Made by a program: the position numbers and the translations under genes. Of a stretch of 64,000 nucleotides of DNA, positions 26,637-34,828 are shown piece by piece. The stretch spans positions 39,014 through 103,013 of the forward strand of contig NZ_FUXI01000001.1 of assembly GCF_900167335.1 (NCBI RefSeq), written 5' to 3'. Each line of letters starts with the position of its first letter. The first letter of the stretch is position 1. The notes under the pieces are model-generated. The model did no database searches. It was given only the letters and a program-made list of their open reading frames with translations, and was not told the DNA's origin. This DNA comes from Pilibacter termitis. GTDB taxonomy: Bacteria; Bacillota; Bacilli; Lactobacillales; Streptococcaceae.

Positions 26637-26704
26637 AGAGTTTCATCCTCTATCCCTATTGTGAATTTTTTTCAATTTATTTACTTTTATTCTTTAAAGG
26701 CGTC

Positions 26705-27880
26705 TTACTCGACAGTTTCTACTTCAGGTGTTACTTCTTCTTCCTCATAAAGTCCTGAAACTCGTCTATGCCATTGATAAAAATGTACGACTAAGACTTT
26801 AATTGAGGCATAAACTGGGATACCGACAATTACGCCCATGAGTCCTCCCACTTTTCCACTCGTTAGAAGTACGATAAGAATTGTAACTGGGTGAACTGCT
26901 AGTTGTGAGCCTAACACGATCGGAGCGATTAGACGACCTTCGAGAGTTTGCTCGACAACGAAAAGAACCAACACTTTGACAAGCATTACTGGACCTACGA
27001 CAATGCCTAGCACAACTGCTGGAATCATCGCTAAAAATGAGCCAAGATAAGGAATCATATTGAGCAAACCTGCTGAAATCCCTAGCGTAATCGCATAATC
27101 TAAGCCGATAATATTAAATCCAATGATAAACATGATTGCAACTGCAAGTGCAACAGTCAATTGACCACGAATGTAAGAAGAAATTTGATTGTTTACATCT
27201 ACTAACACACTTTTCGTTGAACTTCTCCATTTTAATGGCAATAATTTTAAAAAGTTGGGCAATAGCTCTTTTCCGTCTTTCAATAAATAAAAGAGGATAA
27301 ATGGCATGGTAATCAACCCTAGAACGACCGTTGTAATCATAGAAACAATGTTGCCAATGCCATTAAAGACGTCTGTTGAAATTTGTTGAGCCCATTCAAT
27401 GATTTTTTTGCTAATATCATTGCTTACTTCTAAAATTTGGCTACGATATGGATCAAATACCGAGTTTTCAAGAATTTCTCGCCCTTTTGTATCAATGACT
27501 TTCACATAATCTGGCACGTGCTGGAAAAAACTAACGGTTTGTTGTTGAATTTTTGGCAAAACAACCACAATTCCAAGCACTAAAAGTCCTAAAAGCAAGA
27601 CGAAAATTCCTGCAATCGAGGCAATTCTATGCACACCTTTTTTTTCTAGAAAATCAACAATCGGGTTGAGCAAGTAGTAAAAGACAACTGCTAACAAAAT
27701 AGGAAGTCCCACAATTGCCACAAACTGCCCAACGGGTGCGAAAAGATAAGATACTTTTGTAAAGATAAAAAGATTTAACAACACTAAAAATAGGATAAGT
27801 AACGTTGTTACTGTCTTGTTATTTAAAAACCATTTCCAAAACCAACTTTTCATTTCTGTTCTCTCACTTGCCTGTTTCAA
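26705..27880 (-). CDS. AI-2E family transporter (PerM/YtvI-type permease)
   Basis: A 391-residue protein with about eight membrane segments and the long soluble loop typical of the AI-2E/DUF20 family. The conserved LGISAGLLNMIPYLGSFLAMIP is at about 265-285. Members include AI-2 exporters and Na+/H+ antiporters, so the substrate is open. TTG 27880 directly follows the stop of the upstream gene and has GGGGAGG 8 bp upstream. ATG 27853 with a weaker GAGAG site is an alternative. It is cotranscribed with the IIA gene. Confidence 0.82.
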   Translation of the reverse strand: MKQASERTEMKSWFWKWFLNNKTVTTLLILFLVLLNLFIFTKVSYLFAPVGQFVAIVGLPILLAVVFYYLLNPIVDFLEKKGVHRIASIAGIFVLLLGLLVLGIVVVLPKIQQQTVSFFQHVPDYVKVIDTKGREILENSVFDPYRSQILEVSNDISKKIIEWAQQISTDVFNGIGNIVSMITTVVLGLITMPFILFYLLKDGKELLPNFLKLLPLKWRSSTKSVLVDVNNQISSYIRGQLTVALAVAIMFIIGFNIIGLDYAITLGISAGLLNMIPYLGSFLAMIPAVVLGIVVGPVMLVKVLVLFVVEQTLEGRLIAPIVLGSQLAVHPVTILIVLLTSGKVGGLMGVIVGIPVYASIKVLVVHFYQWHRRVSGLYEEEEVTPEVETVE

Positions 27881-28234
27881 TTATTTTTCCTCCCCATAAA
27901 AAATTTCCATTCCTACTTCAATTTTAGGTGGCGTATTCGGTTCAAGATAAATGCCTCCTGCAAATTCTTCTTGTTGCTTGCCAAATAAAAATGCCACATG
28001 ACCGATTTCGTTTAAGTTATGATTGGCAACTGCCCCAACTTCTGTAACGTTGTACTTCTGCTCTCCAAAAGAAATGATGTCTCCTTGTTCTACTGTTATT
28101 TCCTCTTCGTTTTCAAGTCGTTGAATGACAGAAACCTCACGAATAAACTCCGTGGCACTTTCATCAAAAAAAAGTAGCATTTTGTCACTTTCACTTAGAG
28201 CATTTCTCCCAATTTCTGTAATGACTGATTTCAT
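27881..28234 (-). CDS. PTS glucitol/sorbitol-type IIA component (orphan)
   Basis: A 117-residue GutA-family IIA protein. The conserved block VGAVANHNLNEIGHVAFLF lies at about 66-84 and the terminal region GGIYLEP follows. Normally it transfers phosphate from HPr to a sorbitol IIBC. No IIB, IIC or sorbitol-phosphate dehydrogenase is in the window, and the partner in the operon is an AI-2E family permease. It may have a regulatory role or serve a distant permease. Confidence 0.8.
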   Translation of the reverse strand: MKSVITEIGRNALSESDKMLLFFDESATEFIREVSVIQRLENEEEITVEQGDIISFGEQKYNVTEVGAVANHNLNEIGHVAFLFGKQQEEFAGGIYLEPNTPPKIEVGMEIFYGEEK

Positions 28235-28374
28235 ATTAAATTCCTTTCTTTATACAGTTTTGTTTAGGTATAAAAATTATAACATAATCTTCCGATTAAA
28301 AACTGCTTACATAAAGTTTTTTTATTGTTCGCACGAAAAAAATAAATAGTCATTCAATTTTAGTAGAAACTCTC

Positions 28375-28402
28375 TTTGCGAAACGTCACTTTATGATATA
28401 CT
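28375..28402 (+). promoter_or_regulatory. Candidate promoter of the lactonase gene
   Basis: TTTGCG at 28375-28380, 16-bp spacer, TATACT at 28397-28402. Confidence 0.5.
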
Positions 28403-28457
28403 AGAAAAGTATAAACCTCATGATTGTTGAGGATAAAAAAAGAAGGTGGGTAAAAAA

Positions 28458-29489
28458 ATGACAGAAAAAATTCTTTTTGGTGGATACACGAAACGAGTTT
28501 CTGAAGGGATGTATTCTCTTGATTTAAACAAGGAAACAAAACAGCTTGAGAATCTAACGTTGATTGCAAAAGAGCCAAATCCTACTTATTTGGTCGTGGA
28601 TAAAAGTCAGCATTTGTATAGCGTTGGAGCAGTGGAAGAATTGGGCGGTGTAGCAGCATTTTCTTTTGAAAACAACCAAGCCACTCTACTCAATCACGTG
28701 GTTTCAACTGGAGCACCACTTTGCTATGTAGGGGTAGATGAAGTGCGAAATCTCGTCTATGGTGCAAATTATCACTTGGGGGAAGTGCGTGTCTACAAAC
28801 GACTTGCAAATGGATCGCTTGAACTTGCAGATACTGCAAAGCACACTGGAAGTGGGCCACATAAAAATCAAACTTCTCCTCACGTGCATTATACCGATTT
28901 AACTCCTGACAATCGCCTTGTCGCTTGCGATTTGGGAACGGACGGTGTGTATCTCTACGATGTGAGCGAGGAAGGAAAATTGAGTCTTGTTAGCACGTAT
29001 CAAGCAAACGCTGGTGCTGGAAGTCGTCATATTACATTCCACCCAAATGGAAGAATTGCTTATTTGTTTGGTGAGTTAAATTCTACAATTGAAGTGTTGG
29101 CATATGACAAGGAGAAAGCAGAGTTTTCTCTTTTACAAGTTATTTCTACTTTGCCAGAGGACTTTTCTGGTGAAAGTGCTGGAGCTGCTGTTCGCCTGTC
29201 GGCTGACGGAAAGTATTTATACGCATCAAATCGTGGGCATAATTCGATTGTAGTTTACAAAGTGTCTGAAAATGGTGAAGAACTTACAACGATTCAGTGG
29301 GCAAGCACTCATGGTGATTTTCCACGTGATTTCAATTTTTCACAAGACGAAGATTTCTTAATCGTGGCAAATCAAGATAGCGATAACGTAACACTTTTCG
29401 CACGCAATAAAGAAAACGGTGAGCTTGTTGTCGTACAAAAAAACGTGTTTCTTCCTGAGGGAACTTGTGTTTTGAGTATTGGCGAGTAA
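28458..29489 (+). CDS. Lactonase family protein (6-phosphogluconolactonase, YbhE/Pgl type)
   Basis: A 343-residue seven-bladed beta-propeller protein of the YbhE family. Typical blade strings include GGYTKRVSEGMYSL at the start, GPHKNQTSPHVHYT, DLGTDGVYLYDV, GSRHITFHPNG, YLYASNRGHNSIVVYKV and FPRDFNFSQDEDFLIVANQ. Known members hydrolyse 6-phosphogluconolactone in the oxidative pentose-phosphate pathway. ATG 28458 follows AGAAGGTGG; the GTG at 28446 lies inside that site and is rejected. It is monocistronic with a strong terminator. Confidence 0.87.
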   Translation: MTEKILFGGYTKRVSEGMYSLDLNKETKQLENLTLIAKEPNPTYLVVDKSQHLYSVGAVEELGGVAAFSFENNQATLLNHVVSTGAPLCYVGVDEVRNLVYGANYHLGEVRVYKRLANGSLELADTAKHTGSGPHKNQTSPHVHYTDLTPDNRLVACDLGTDGVYLYDVSEEGKLSLVSTYQANAGAGSRHITFHPNGRIAYLFGELNSTIEVLAYDKEKAEFSLLQVISTLPEDFSGESAGAAVRLSADGKYLYASNRGHNSIVVYKVSENGEELTTIQWASTHGDFPRDFNFSQDEDFLIVANQDSDNVTLFARNKENGELVVVQKNVFLPEGTCVLSIGE

Positions 29490-29490
29490 A

Positions 29491-29541
29491 TAAAAAACTT
29501 CCCCTTTCATGAAACGTTAATTCATGAGAGGGGGAGTTTTT
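29491..29541. terminator. Bidirectional terminator between the lactonase gene and apt
   Basis: AAAACTTCCCCTTTCATGAA and TTCATGAGAGGGGGAGTTTT pair over about 19 bp with a 7-nt loop. A and T runs lie on both sides. Confidence 0.9.
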
Positions 29542-29542
29542 C

Positions 29543-30055
29543 TTAAAAATGCATCAAAACTTTCACATCATAGCCTTCTAATTTTTCACGACCATTTAAG
29601 TCATCTAATTCAATCAAAAAGGCACATCCTACTACAATTCCGCCTAGTTTTTCAATCATTTCGATTGTTGCTTGAACTGTTCCGCCTGTGGCAAGTAAAT
29701 CATCAACGATTAGTACACGGTCCCCTTTTTTAATGGCATCTGCGTGCATCGTGAGTGTGTCTGTGCCGTATTCTTTTTCATATTCAGCAGAAACAACTTC
29801 ACGTGGTAGTTTTCCTGGTTTGCGAACGGGAGCAAAACCTACCCCCATTTCAAACGCAACAGGGCAACCAACGATAAATCCACGTGCCTCTGGTCCTACT
29901 ACCATGTCAATATTTAACCCTTCTGCATAGTCAACGATTTCTTTCGTTGCTGCTCGATACGCCTCGCCATTTGCCATAAGTGGCGTAATGTCACGAAAAA
30001 CAATCCCCTCTGTCGGATAGTTGTCAATTCTTGCGATATAATCTTTTAAATTCAT
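29543..30055 (-). CDS. apt: Adenine phosphoribosyltransferase
   Basis: A 170-residue enzyme that salvages adenine to AMP with PRPP. The N terminus [36 protein letters not shown] and the PRPP loop [13 protein letters not shown] (about 118-130) are clear. ATG 30055 follows AAAAAGGAGAATACCT. The frame is open for 20 more codons to 30115, but that part comes from structured repeat copy 10. It lies downstream of recJ, a common Firmicutes order, but here separated by about 530 bp of repeats. Confidence 0.95.
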   Translation of the reverse strand: MNLKDYIARIDNYPTEGIVFRDITPLMANGEAYRAATKEIVDYAEGLNIDMVVGPEARGFIVGCPVAFEMGVGFAPVRKPGKLPREVVSAEYEKEYGTDTLTMHADAIKKGDRVLIVDDLLATGGTVQATIEMIEKLGGIVVGCAFLIELDDLNGREKLEGYDVKVLMHF

Positions 30056-30070
30056 AGGTATTCTCCTTTT

Positions 30071-30189
30071 TCTAGCTACATGGTGCTGAAGTCTAGCAAC
30101 TGTTCGCAACTGCACTGGAAACTTACGTTTCCAGCAAGTAAATGCTGTGGCTCACTGTTGCAGACTTCAAAACGCACCATTACGCTTTT
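30071..30189 (+). repeat. Structured repeat, copy 10
   Basis: Short form just upstream of apt. CATGGTGC/GCACCAT, TGAAGTCT/AGACTTCA, GCAAC/GTTGC and CTGGAAAC/GTTTCCAG pair. The outer arm differs from the GAGGGGC type yet is matched on both sides. Confidence 0.9.
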
Positions 30190-30193
30190 ATTT

Positions 30194-30374
30194 GTCTAGC
30201 TACGAGGGGCAGGAGTTGGTCGACTGCTCTCAACGTCGCTCGAAACTGACGTTTCGATGCTAGTCTTTCAAGAATCTTTGATTTTTAGAAAGACTGTATG
30301 CGAAACGAAGTGTAGCAGTGAATAAACGACGTGGTTCGCTGTCGCAAACTCCTGAACGCCCCTCTACGCTTTTA
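30194..30374 (+). repeat. Structured repeat, copy 11 (long form)
   Basis: GAGGGGC/GCCCCTC, AGGAGTT/AACTCCT, CGAC/GTCG, ACGTCG/CGACGT and CGAAAC/GTTTCG. It carries the extra module with AGTCTTTC/GAAAGACT. Confidence 0.9.
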
Positions 30375-30378
30375 TTTT

Positions 30379-30558
30379 TCTAGCTACATGGTGCTGAAGT
30401 CGGGCAACTGTTCACAATGTCGCTCGCAACTGACGTTGCGATGCTAGTCTTTCAAGAATCTTTGATTCTTAGAAAGACTGTATGTGAAACGAAGTGTAGC
30501 AGTAAATAAACGACAGTGTTCACTGTTGCAGACTTCAAAACGCACCATTACGCTTTTA
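30379..30558 (+). repeat. Structured repeat, copy 12 (long form)
   Basis: CATGGTGC/GCACCAT, TGAAGTC/GACTTCA, GCAAC/GTTGC, TGTCG/CGACA and CGCAAC/GTTGCG, plus the extra module as in copies 2 and 11. The stretch 30056-30587 holds only repeats. Confidence 0.9.
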
Positions 30559-30562
30559 TTTT

Positions 30563-30606
30563 TCTAGCTACGAGGGCTACTCTGTGTTCACAATGCCACC
30601 TGAAGA
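30563..30606 (+). repeat. Truncated structured repeat (copy 13) running into recJ
   Basis: TCTAGCTACGAGGGC and TGTTCACAATGCCACCTGAAG match the left arm of the family. The right arm is missing. The recJ stop at 30588 lies inside it, so the last codons of recJ come from the repeat. Confidence 0.75.
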
Positions 30607-32909
30607 TTTTTTCCAGTTAATTTTTTTGCTATTTCAGGGATGTTGTTGAGAATGAAAAATTCTTGAATGCGTATTTTTTTCATTCTTTCTTGATACAATT
30701 TGCTTGTGTCTAATGCTTTTTTCTCTGGTTTTTCCACTTCGTTTAATAGACCATTTTCAATCGTGACAAAGCCTAACTCCTCAAATACTTGTAACATGAA
30801 AATAAAGAGTGAGTAGGGTATTTTCAAATATTGAGCAATTTCTTTTGACTTATGTCTAACATCTACTTCGTGAAATTGGTGAATAAAACCAAATAATTTC
30901 GCATATTGCTCACGCGTTCCCATGCCTTGCAAATATTCTTCGTTTGGGCAATTGACTACGAGAAAAATACGTGAAACACTCGTTTCTTGTAAAATATCTG
31001 CGAGAATCTCAATACTCGTTGGTGTGTCTAGCACGATAATTTCTGTGATTTTTTTCTCTTTGATACATTGTATAATCTCTTGTGCCTCATTTGTCTGCAA
31101 GTGAAAAATTGCATTTTCTGGCACTACTGTTTTTTTATCAAAAGATAAAAACAATCCTGTGGCAAACGGCAGAGGAATCGTGTTATTTTTTCCACGCAAA
31201 TCAAACACTTGTAAGCCATTCACTTGGAAATCCTCAACCATTAGCTGTGGCAATTTATTGCCATTCCATTCATTGACGGAAAGTTTGCCGACTAGTTCAT
31301 TTTGCTCTTCTGTTGAAAATTCATTGAGCTTATCGCCTGCACTAAAATAAATGCAATCAAGTGTTGCCTCTTCTTGCTCAATTTTTCCTTTTAGATGAGC
31401 AAGATTGGCTCCTATCGCTTTTCCGTCTGTAAATTTCACGTCTTTAAACAAGAAATATGGCTCTGGAAATTCTGTGCCAAACGGAGCTAAGGCGTTCATT
31501 TGCTCAATAAATTCAACCGTCACTTCTTTTGGTGTAAGCACTTCGTCAATGAAAAGCGTTTGTCCTTGAGTAAGGTCAATTTCACTTTTTTCAATAGAAG
31601 TATTTAGCACTTCTGAGAGTTTTGCGACGTTTTCTTTTGGCAAGCTCATACCCGCAGCAGCGTGGTGTCCACCAAATGCAGTGAAAAGTTCACGATTTTC
31701 ATTCAGCAATTCATAAATATTGATCGCCTCAATCGAACGAGCAGAACCTTTGGTAATGCCGTCCTCTTTTATGGTCAAAATCACCGCAGGTTTGCCTGTT
31801 TCGTTCATGACTTTTCCAGCGACAATTCCTAAAACTCCTTCATGCCAATTTTCTTTTGCAAATACATAAGCTGAACTTTGTGGATTTTCATTGACCATTG
31901 CCATGACTTCATTTGTGATGTCCTCAACAATCTTTTTCCGCTCCTGATTAACAGCATCAATTTCTTCAGCAAGTTGCTGTGCCTCTTCTTCGTCAAACGT
32001 ACTCATCAATTCAACACCCGGAGACGCCTCGCCGAGTCGCCCTAATGCGTTCAAGCGTGGACCAATTTGAAACCCTATGCTTGTCTCCGAAATTTTTTCT
32101 CTCTCCACACCTGCAACTTTCAATAATTCGTCCAAACCAATGCGTTGAGCGGTTTTTATCATTTGAAGTCCTAATTGCACAAGTGTGCGATTTTCATCGG
32201 TCAATCGAACCAAGTCAGCAATCGTTCCAATTGCTACCAAATCAAGTGATTCCATTGGAATTTCACCTAAAAGTGCTGTGGCAACTTTGAACGCCACCCC
32301 GACACCTGCAAGCTCTTGAAATGGATAATTGCCCTCTGGATGTTTCGGATGAACAATTGCAAATGCCTCGGGCAGTTCATCTGGCAACTCGTGGTGATCG
32401 GTCACAATCACGTCCACTCCTGCCTCTTTGGCAAATTTAAGTGCCTCATGCCCTGCTACTCCGTTATCCACTGTAATAATCAAGGAAATCTCTTGCGACT
32501 GAATATAATATTTATACACTTCCAAATTCGGTCCATAACCGTCTGTAAAACGATTGGGCAAGAAATATTCTGGCTCTGCACCAAGTGTCTCTATCGCCTC
32601 TTTCATCACCGTAGTCGAGGTAATACCGTCAGCATCATAATCGCCATAAATCAAAATTTTCTCATCACGCTCTATCGCTAACATAATGCGGGCAACAGCT
32701 CGCTCCATGTCATACATCAAAAAAGGATCGTGAAGACTTTCAATCGTTGGATGTAAAAATTTCTCTAACTCCTCTGCTGTTTTTATTCCTCTATCAAACA
32801 AAATCTGAGCAACGAGAGGGTGGAGCTTTTCTTTTTCGGTCAAAGACAAAAATTCACTTGGCAACTCTTGCCTTTTTGCCACTTGCCATTTATAAAATGC
32901 TGGTTTCAT
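30588..32909 (-). CDS. recJ: Single-stranded-DNA-specific exonuclease RecJ
   Basis: A 773-residue 5'-3' single-strand exonuclease used in recombination and repair. DHH-family motifs are intact: YGDYDADGITST (about 75-86), VTDHHELP (about 152-159), and DHHA1 motif GGHHAAAGMSLP (about 410-421). An OB-fold and the Firmicutes-type C-terminal domain follow. ATG 32909 is set by GAGG 8 bp upstream. The last five residues and the stop are encoded by a truncated structured repeat. The original C terminus may therefore have been replaced, far from the catalytic core. Confidence 0.94.
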   Translation of the reverse strand: MKPAFYKWQVAKRQELPSEFLSLTEKEKLHPLVAQILFDRGIKTAEELEKFLHPTIESLHDPFLMYDMERAVARIMLAIERDEKILIYGDYDADGITSTTVMKEAIETLGAEPEYFLPNRFTDGYGPNLEVYKYYIQSQEISLIITVDNGVAGHEALKFAKEAGVDVIVTDHHELPDELPEAFAIVHPKHPEGNYPFQELAGVGVAFKVATALLGEIPMESLDLVAIGTIADLVRLTDENRTLVQLGLQMIKTAQRIGLDELLKVAGVEREKISETSIGFQIGPRLNALGRLGEASPGVELMSTFDEEEAQQLAEEIDAVNQERKKIVEDITNEVMAMVNENPQSSAYVFAKENWHEGVLGIVAGKVMNETGKPAVILTIKEDGITKGSARSIEAINIYELLNENRELFTAFGGHHAAAGMSLPKENVAKLSEVLNTSIEKSEIDLTQGQTLFIDEVLTPKEVTVEFIEQMNALAPFGTEFPEPYFLFKDVKFTDGKAIGANLAHLKGKIEQEEATLDCIYFSAGDKLNEFSTEEQNELVGKLSVNEWNGNKLPQLMVEDFQVNGLQVFDLRGKNNTIPLPFATGLFLSFDKKTVVPENAIFHLQTNEAQEIIQCIKEKKITEIIVLDTPTSIEILADILQETSVSRIFLVVNCPNEEYLQGMGTREQYAKLFGFIHQFHEVDVRHKSKEIAQYLKIPYSLFIFMLQVFEELGFVTIENGLLNEVEKPEKKALDTSKLYQERMKKIRIQEFFILNNIPEIAKKLTGKNLQVAL

Positions 32910-32936
32910 AATCAAATCCTCTATATTCCTTCGGTA

Positions 32937-33716
32937 TCATTTGTAGTTAAAGACATTTTGTGAAAAATAGTCCGTTATTCTTGGAAAAAGTGTTGCCCAT
33001 ACGCTCGCCACACTCATCAGACGTGGGCGATTTAGCTCTCTTTTTTTCGTGCCAATGGTTTGACTAATTTCCTCGGCTAATTTGTCCGCATTTAACATCC
33101 ATTTTTCCACTTTTTTTGCATATTCACCTGTCTTATCTGCTTTTTCGTGAAAAGGTGTTCGGATAGGTCCTGTATGCACAAGTCGAACACGCACACTTTT
33201 TTTCGCCAATTCCAATCGCAAAATATTGGAAAAGTGCGTAACCGCTGCTTTACTCGCCGCATAAATCGAAGATTTCGGACTAGAAAATTTCGCCGACATG
33301 GAAGAAATATTAATGATTTCTCCTTTTGACTTTGTAATATTCGGCAACAAAATTTTGCTGAAAACCATAAGAGATAACACGTTTGTTTGAAAGGTAGCTG
33401 TTATTTTTTCTACGGATAGATTGGAAAATTCTTCAAAATATCCAACTCCTGCATTATTAATCAATACGTCTATCACGCTATATTTTCTTGCTATTTTTTC
33501 ACCAACAGCTTGTACTTCTTCAATTTTCAAGAAATCCGCCTGATAAGTTTCGCATTGCACTTGATGTTGTTGCAACAAACTTTCTTGAATTTCCTTTAGT
33601 TTTTCAGCATTTCGTCCGAGTAATATTAAATGTGCCTTTCTTTTTGCACACACATGAGCAATCGCCTCGCCAAGACCACTTGTTGCACCTGTAATGACTA
33701 TTGTTTTATTTTTCAA
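32937..33716 (-). CDS. Short-chain dehydrogenase/reductase (DltE/YqjQ-like)
   Basis: A 259-residue SDR. The cofactor motif [12 protein letters not shown] (about 8-19), NNAGVG, catalytic S in NISSMSAKF and Y..K in YAASKAAV are all present. It lies between rnz and recJ, overlapping rnz by 11 bp. This order (rnz-SDR-recJ) is frequent in Lactobacillales, where the SDR substrate remains unknown. ATG 33716 is within the rnz end. Confidence 0.88.
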   Translation of the reverse strand: MKNKTIVITGATSGLGEAIAHVCAKRKAHLILLGRNAEKLKEIQESLLQQHQVQCETYQADFLKIEEVQAVGEKIARKYSVIDVLINNAGVGYFEEFSNLSVEKITATFQTNVLSLMVFSKILLPNITKSKGEIINISSMSAKFSSPKSSIYAASKAAVTHFSNILRLELAKKSVRVRLVHTGPIRTPFHEKADKTGEYAKKVEKWMLNADKLAEEISQTIGTKKRELNRPRLMSVASVWATLFPRITDYFSQNVFNYK

Positions 33717-34644
33717 AAGGTATCTCCACTATGTCAAAATCTTTCACTACGATACTATTTGGGAAAATTTTCTTCGCTTGACTTACGAGTTTGGCATGGT
33801 CACGAATCATAAATCGTGCAGAAAGATGAGTGAGTAAAAGTTTTTTCGCTTGTGCATTCAAAGCCACTTCTGCCGCCTCACTCGTTGTGGAATGGAAATG
33901 TCGTCTTGCAAGTTTTTCTTGCCCTGCCTCATGTGTCGCCTCGTGAATCAAAATATCTGCATTTTTTGCTAATATTTCAGCATTTTTCGTTTTCCTCGTG
34001 TCGCCCATAATCGCAACAATACGTCCCGCCTTAGCTGAACCGATAAAATCTTTGCCGTCAATCACTCGACCGTCCTCAAGTTCGACTGTCTCACCACGTT
34101 TTAACTTGCCGTAAATCGGACCACTTGGCACATTCAATGCACGCAATTTTTCCACTTGCAATTCCCCTTCATGAGCCGTTTCCTCAATCCGAAAACCATA
34201 ACAAGTAATTCCATGCTCTAAAGGCAAAGCTGTCACTGTAAATTCTTTCATTTTCAAAACAGGCTCGTCCACTTGGATTTCATGAAAACGAAGTTTATAA
34301 TTCAATTTCGTCTGTGAAATTCTCAACGCTGTTTCCACAAATTCTTTTGCTCCTTTTGGTGCATAAATATCCAAATCACTTGGAGCATCTTCCCCATTTT
34401 GAAAAGATCGTGAACTTAAAAGCCCTGGCAAACCAAACAAATGGTCGCCGTGCAAGTGCGTCAAAAAAATTTTTTTTATTTTCCTTGGACGAATGTTCGT
34501 TCTCAAAATCTGTTGCTGACTCCCTTCGCCTACATCGAATAGCCATACTTCATTGATTTCAGCAACCAAATTGAGAGCAATGCCACTCACATTTCGATGT
34601 TTGGCAGGAATCCCTGCTCCTGTACCTAAAAATTGTATTTCCAT
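33706..34644 (-). CDS. rnz: Ribonuclease Z
   Basis: A 312-residue tRNA 3'-processing endonuclease of the metallo-beta-lactamase fold. The zinc motif [12 protein letters not shown] is at about 63-74, the N terminus is [20 protein letters not shown], and the further ligands lie in IMGDTRKT and HFHSTTSEA. It has the normal length. First gene of rnz-SDR-recJ, possibly extending to apt. ATG 34644 follows AGAGGAATGTTAGA. Confidence 0.96.
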   Translation of the reverse strand: MEIQFLGTGAGIPAKHRNVSGIALNLVAEINEVWLFDVGEGSQQQILRTNIRPRKIKKIFLTHLHGDHLFGLPGLLSSRSFQNGEDAPSDLDIYAPKGAKEFVETALRISQTKLNYKLRFHEIQVDEPVLKMKEFTVTALPLEHGITCYGFRIEETAHEGELQVEKLRALNVPSGPIYGKLKRGETVELEDGRVIDGKDFIGSAKAGRIVAIMGDTRKTKNAEILAKNADILIHEATHEAGQEKLARRHFHSTTSEAAEVALNAQAKKLLLTHLSARFMIRDHAKLVSQAKKIFPNSIVVKDFDIVEIPFEK

Positions 34645-34790
34645 TCTAACATTCCTCTATTTTCATCGTTCTCAACCTATTTATTTTACATGGAAACTTC
34701 TTTCCTTGCAATGAAAAGAATAGAAAACTCTTTTTACTTGCCTCATTATACCATTCTACAACAGAAATCACAGAACTTGTCACTCTTCCC

Positions 34791-34822
34791 AAAAACAGTC
34801 CTCACAAACGCAAGGACTGTCA
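34791..34822 (-). terminator. Terminator of the APC permease gene
   Basis: ACAGTCCT and AGGACTGT form an 8-bp stem around a 10-nt loop; TTTTT follows on the minus strand. Confidence 0.88.
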
Positions 34823-34828
34823 TCGTCT

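Noticed and set aside
30056-30115. 20-codon N-terminal extension of Apt
   Set aside because: Encoded by repeat copy 10; ATG 30055 has AAAAAGGAGA and the family start.
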